A program made the translations under genes and the position numbers. Positions 6,953 to 9,780 of a stretch of 9,780 nt of DNA are shown piece after piece. Source of the DNA: Paracoccaceae bacterium (GTDB taxonomy: Bacteria > Pseudomonadota > Alphaproteobacteria > Rhodobacterales > Rhodobacteraceae); NCBI GenBank assembly GCA_015485015.1, contig WFUK01000078.1, positions 1 to 9,780 of the forward strand, given 5' to 3'. Below the pieces are notes generated by a model. The model did not search any database. It worked only from the letters and a program-made list of their open reading frames with translations, and was not told the origin of the DNA. The first letter of the stretch is position 1; the number at the start of each line of letters is the position of its first letter.

Positions 6953-7738
6953 ATGCCCATCACCATTTGCAGCTGGAATATTAACTCCATTCGCCTGCGC
7001 GAAGACCTTGTGCTAAAGCTGTTGCGCGAGGAAAACCCCGATGTGCTGTGCTTGCAGGAATGCAAATCCCCGCTGGAGATGATGCCCACCAAAGGCTTTG
7101 CCGAGCTGGGCTATAGCCTGATCGGGCGCGGGCAAAAGGGCTATAATGGCGTGGCGATCCTCTCGAAACTACCGATGGAAGATGCAGGCCACCGCGATTT
7201 TTGCGCGCGGGGCGATGCTCGGCATGTGGCGGGGCGGCTGCAAAACGGTCTCACGATCCATAATTTCTACGTCCCTGCCGGCGGTGATAAGCCGGACCGC
7301 GAGATCAACGAAAAATTCGGCCATAAGCTCGATTTTTTAACCGAGATGCAGGATTGGTTTGCCGCTGAAGCGCCACAAAAATCGGTGCTGGTTGGCGATC
7401 TCAATATCGCACCGCTGGAAGATGATGTCTGGTCCCACAAGCAGCTTTTGAAAATCGTATCCCACACCCCGATCGAGGTGGAGCATTTGGAAAACGTTAT
7501 GAAATCAGGAGATTGGGTGGATATCCCTCGCCAGGATATCCCCGATGGCAAGCTTTATAGCTGGTGGTCTTATCGCGCCAGGGATTGGGATGCGGCCAAT
7601 AAGGGCCGCCGGCTGGATCATATCTGGGCCACCGCCGATATCGCCGCCAGCGCCCATTCCAGCCGCGTTTTGCGCCCCGCGCGCGGCTGGGAGCGCCCCT
7701 CGGACCACGCCCCGATATTTTCCAGCTTTGACCTATGA
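6953..7738 (+). CDS. xthA: Exodeoxyribonuclease III (AP endonuclease)
   Basis: This 261-residue protein is a standard ExoIII-type member of the EEP nuclease superfamily. It cuts DNA 5' of abasic sites and removes 3'-blocking groups in base excision repair, and it needs a divalent metal. The catalytic signatures are in order: WNINS at 8-12 with Asn9, LQE with metal ligand Glu36, GDLNIAP with Asp149 and Asn151, RRLDHIW near 219-225, and PSDHAPI with Asp251-His252. Length is normal for bacterial XthA. GGAG at 6943-6946 lies 6 nt before ATG 6953. Its stop codon overlaps the start of the next gene by 4 nt (ATGA), so the two are probably translated in a coupled way from the promoter at 6898-6926. 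Confidence 0.94.
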   Translation: MPITICSWNINSIRLREDLVLKLLREENPDVLCLQECKSPLEMMPTKGFAELGYSLIGRGQKGYNGVAILSKLPMEDAGHRDFCARGDARHVAGRLQNGLTIHNFYVPAGGDKPDREINEKFGHKLDFLTEMQDWFAAEAPQKSVLVGDLNIAPLEDDVWSHKQLLKIVSHTPIEVEHLENVMKSGDWVDIPRQDIPDGKLYSWWSYRARDWDAANKGRRLDHIWATADIAASAHSSRVLRPARGWERPSDHAPIFSSFDL

Positions 7739-8478
7739 TCAAAGCGGAAAAACACGGGCTTATCGGCCATATCACCCTTAATCACCCCGAGGCGCATAAC
7801 GCCCTCAGCAAATCTGCCATGCGAGAGGCCACCGCCCGGCTCGATACATGGACCGATACCGATATCCGCGCGCTGGTCCTGACCGGCACCGGCAAAAGCT
7901 TTTGCGCGGGGGCCTCGCTGGACGAGCTGGGCGATGGCGACTGGGATAATAACCCGCTAACCGCGCTTTGTGATCGGGTTGAAGCCTTTAAGGCACCGGT
8001 GATTGCGGCGCTGAATGGCGGGGTTTATGGCGGCGGGATGGAGCTGGCGCTGGCTTGTGATTTTCGCATCGGGGTGACGGGGATAAGGATGTTTGCGCCC
8101 CCTGCGCGGCTGGGCATCCATTATGAGGCGCGCGGCATCGCCCGCGCGGTGCAGCGCCTTGGGCCACAAATGGCGCGGCGGGTATTTTTGCTGGCCGAGA
8201 AATTCGATGATGAAGCGCTATTGCAGGCTGGGTTTCTGGATCGGCTGGTCACCCCGAACGAGCTGCAATCGGCGGCCGCAGAAATGGCCGAGACCCTGGC
8301 CTCCATGGCCCCGACGGCGGTGCAGGGCATGAAGCGGACCATTCTGGAAATCAGCCAAGGCAGGCTGGATGAAACCGCTGCCAAAGCTCGGGGTGCCCAG
8401 TGTTTTGCCTCTGATGATCATCAAGAAGGGCTGGCCGCCATGCGCGAAAAACGTCCGCCGGAATTTACCGGAAAATAG
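7735..8478 (+). CDS. Enoyl-CoA hydratase/isomerase family protein
   Basis: This 247-residue protein has the crotonase fold and should bind an acyl-CoA thioester. The oxyanion-hole segments are present: FCAGASLDEL at 56-65 and GGVYGGGMELALACD at about 95-109, with Gly100 and the first catalytic Glu at 103 (Glu144 in rat mitochondrial crotonase). The second catalytic Glu (Glu164 in rat, in the FGQPE motif) is not conserved: the matching segment is FAPPA at 120-124, with Ala124 in its place. A classical hydratase usually needs both acids, so an isomerase, hydrolase, decarboxylase or unknown reaction is at least as likely. The start overlaps the xthA stop (ATGA at 7735-7738), with no separate Shine-Dalgarno worth noting, which implies translational coupling. 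Confidence is high for the family and low for the reaction. Confidence 0.88.
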   Translation: MIKAEKHGLIGHITLNHPEAHNALSKSAMREATARLDTWTDTDIRALVLTGTGKSFCAGASLDELGDGDWDNNPLTALCDRVEAFKAPVIAALNGGVYGGGMELALACDFRIGVTGIRMFAPPARLGIHYEARGIARAVQRLGPQMARRVFLLAEKFDDEALLQAGFLDRLVTPNELQSAAAEMAETLASMAPTAVQGMKRTILEISQGRLDETAAKARGAQCFASDDHQEGLAAMREKRPPEFTGK

Positions 8479-8644
8479 GCCAAAACCGCCCGCGCCCGCT
8501 TGGCAATCACAACTGTGAAACAATCAGGGAAAATATTTTACAAACGCGCAAAACAGGCGGATAAGCCAAATATTCTCCGGCTTGGAAAATCCCTATGAAT
8601 ATTTACTCAACCGCTGCCATATCCTCGATTTCAGAGCCTCATCC

Positions 8645-9490
8645 GTGAGCGGGTTTGCGCTCGGGATTGTGCTATTTGCCGCTATCCTGCATGCCCTTTG
8701 GAATGCGCTGGTAAAGGCCAGCACCAACCGGCTGGCGATCATCGGGCTGGTGGCGGCGGGGCATGTGGTTTTGGGTATCGGGCTGGCAGCGCAATCGCCG
8801 ATGCCTTCGCTTATTTCATGGGCCTTTATTCTTGGCTCCACCGTTATTCACTTTGGCTATTATTTCCTGCTTTACCACAGCTATCGGCTGGGGGATCTTA
8901 GCCATGTTTATCCGATTGCGCGCGGCATGGCGCCCGTTCTGGTGGCGCTCGGGGCGCAGATATTTGCCGGGGAATCGCTACCGCTTATGACATGGGCCGG
9001 CATCCTTTTGGCCTCGGGCGGGATATTTATGCTGGCAGGCAAGGGCGGAAATGGCCCAACACCGCCGCTTTTGGTTTTTACCGCCATGGGCACCGGCGTG
9101 ATGATCGCCAGCTATTCGCTGGTCGATGGCATGGGGGTGCGGCTGGCAGGCACCGAAACGGGCTATATCGCTTGGCTATTTATTTTAGAGATTTTTGTGG
9201 TGATATTTGTGTTTTTCCGCCTCGGGGACAGGCGGCGAAAATTAAACCGGAAAACCGTTTTAATCGGGCTGCTGGGCGGGCTGATTTCGGCAATGGCTTA
9301 TGGGCTGGTGATCTATGCCAAATCGTTTTCGCCCTTGGCCATGGTCTCCACCCTGCGCGAAACCTCGGTGGTTTTTGCCGCATTGATCGGCGTGATCTGG
9401 ATGGGAGAGCGCCCATGGAAGCCGCGCCTGCTGGCTTCGGTGATTGTCGCCACAGGCGTCATTATCATGGCGTTAACCGCTACGGGATAA
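8645..9490 (+). CDS. EamA/DMT-superfamily transporter
   Basis: From GTG 8645 this is a 281-residue, strongly hydrophobic protein with about ten membrane helices in two EamA-type halves, as in drug/metabolite transporters. Family features include an early ALWNALVKAS after the first helix, HSYRLGDLSHVYPIARG at the end of the first half, and YAKSFSPLAMVSTLRE followed by GVIWMGERPWKPR near the C-terminus. It probably exports or exchanges a small metabolite; the substrate cannot be read from sequence. I chose GTG 8645 because the first helix then begins directly after MSGFALG, as usual. A longer frame from TTG 8582 adds 21 polar residues with no ribosome binding site. The chosen start has only a weak AGAG 8 nt upstream. 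The 166-bp gap before it shows no convincing terminator or promoter. Confidence 0.85.
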   Translation: MSGFALGIVLFAAILHALWNALVKASTNRLAIIGLVAAGHVVLGIGLAAQSPMPSLISWAFILGSTVIHFGYYFLLYHSYRLGDLSHVYPIARGMAPVLVALGAQIFAGESLPLMTWAGILLASGGIFMLAGKGGNGPTPPLLVFTAMGTGVMIASYSLVDGMGVRLAGTETGYIAWLFILEIFVVIFVFFRLGDRRRKLNRKTVLIGLLGGLISAMAYGLVIYAKSFSPLAMVSTLRETSVVFAALIGVIWMGERPWKPRLLASVIVATGVIIMALTATG

Positions 9491-9528
9491 GGTGCAATTA
9501 TTTTCCAAGGATTGCGCGGTGGCGCTCG

Positions 9529-9534
9529 TATGAT
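9529..9534 (+). promoter_or_regulatory. Possible -10 element of the MuiA-like gene
   Basis: TATGAT at 9529-9534 (5 of 6 consensus) lies 30 nt before the start codon. The octamer TATGATAG also forms the -10 of the xthA promoter candidate. No -35 is found at the right distance, so support is weak. Confidence 0.3.
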
Positions 9535-9564
9535 AGGTATGGATCATAGCTACAGGAGAGTATT

Positions 9565-9780
9565 ATGCGATATTTACTAACGGTTTCCTTTCTCGGCCTT
9601 GCCGCTTCCGGCGCTTTGGCGGGCGAATATAGCCTTGATAGCGAGGTAAGCGCCGTTACGGTTTATCCTGCCGGGGCCACGATTATCCGCGATATGGCGT
9701 TTGACCTGCCAGCCGGGCGGCATACATTGACGATTTCCGACATTCCCTATCCGTTTGTCAAAGAAACCCTGCGGCTATAT
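9565..9780 (+). CDS. MuiA-like (DUF4140/DUF4139) secreted protein, 5' part only
   Basis: The first 72 codons are present and the frame is open to the window edge. Residues 1-19 form a Sec signal peptide: Arg at position 2, a hydrophobic core LLTVSFLGLAA, and a likely cleavage after ALA-19, so the product is periplasmic or envelope-located. The mature part begins GEYSLDSEVSAVTVYPAGAT, then a DLPAGRHTLTISDIP segment. This is the pattern of the DUF4140 N-terminal domain that precedes DUF4139 in mucoidy-inhibitor (MuiA) family proteins, whose molecular function is poorly known. AGGAG at 9554-9558 lies 6 nt before ATG 9565. Family assignment rests on about 50 mature residues, so it is likely but not certain. 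The rest of the gene lies beyond the window. Confidence 0.72.
   Translation, partial: MRYLLTVSFLGLAASGALAGEYSLDSEVSAVTVYPAGATIIRDMAFDLPAGRHTLTISDIPYPFVKETLRLY

Noticed and set aside
8479..8504. Possible hairpin GCCAA/TTGGC after the enoyl-CoA hydratase paralog.
   Set aside because: The stem is only 5 bp with a 16-nt loop and no T-run follows, so it is not a convincing terminator.
8500..8539. Possible promoter TTGGCA (8500-8505) with TATTTT (8534-8539) before the EamA gene.
   Set aside because: The 28-bp spacing is far too long and no better-spaced pair is present.
1..9780. Search for a defence system, CRISPR array, insertion sequence, tRNA or integration site.
   Set aside because: No tandem spaced repeats, transposase or integrase motifs, tRNA-like cloverleaf or terminal inverted repeats were seen; all long frames are ordinary metabolic, transport, repair or regulatory genes.

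Overview
The window looks like ordinary chromosomal sequence from an alphaproteobacterium, most likely Rhodobacterales-like. The support is a moderately GC-rich composition and the gene content: a half-size ABC exporter of a type common in that group, a GcvT-family flavoprotein dehydrogenase beside a choline-kinase-like phosphotransferase, exonuclease III followed by an enoyl-CoA hydratase paralog, DUF805, and a MuiA/DUF4139-type protein. The taxonomic call is inference from gene style, not from a marker gene. I see no tRNA, rRNA, insertion sequence, CRISPR array or phage gene.

Layout. (1) 1-2094: a possible 63-residue ORF with an excellent Shine-Dalgarno overlaps the start of a complete ABC exporter (610 aa). 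(2) 2095-6359: a DeoR-family regulator on the minus strand, whose stop codon abuts that of the exporter, is divergent from a two-gene unit encoding a LicA/APH-type small-molecule kinase and an 812-residue dimethylglycine/sarcosine-dehydrogenase-like flavoprotein with a C-terminal folate-binding GcvT half. The 154-bp gap between regulator and kinase is AT-rich and holds five copies of a TAAT-N-TCCA-like box, including a 13/14 inverted repeat; these are good operator candidates. (3) 6360-6893: a single DUF805 membrane-protein gene with its own promoter candidate and a strong intrinsic terminator. (4) 6898-8478: a good sigma70-like promoter followed by xthA and an enoyl-CoA hydratase/isomerase paralog, which overlap by 4 nt (ATGA). 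(5) 8479-9490: an EamA/DMT-family transporter, probably starting at GTG 8645. (6) 9491-9780: the start of a secreted MuiA-like (DUF4140/DUF4139) protein cut by the window edge.

How the genes may work together. The clearest functional unit is 2095-6359. DeoR-family proteins usually sense a phosphorylated small molecule, the next gene is a small-molecule kinase, and the third gene is an oxidative N-demethylase-type enzyme. The simplest reading is a catabolic cassette for an N-methylated amine or amino alcohol in which the phosphorylated compound is the inducer, the intermediate, or both. The substrate cannot be told from the sequence. No transporter for it is visible here; the EamA gene is separate and the ABC protein has exporter architecture.
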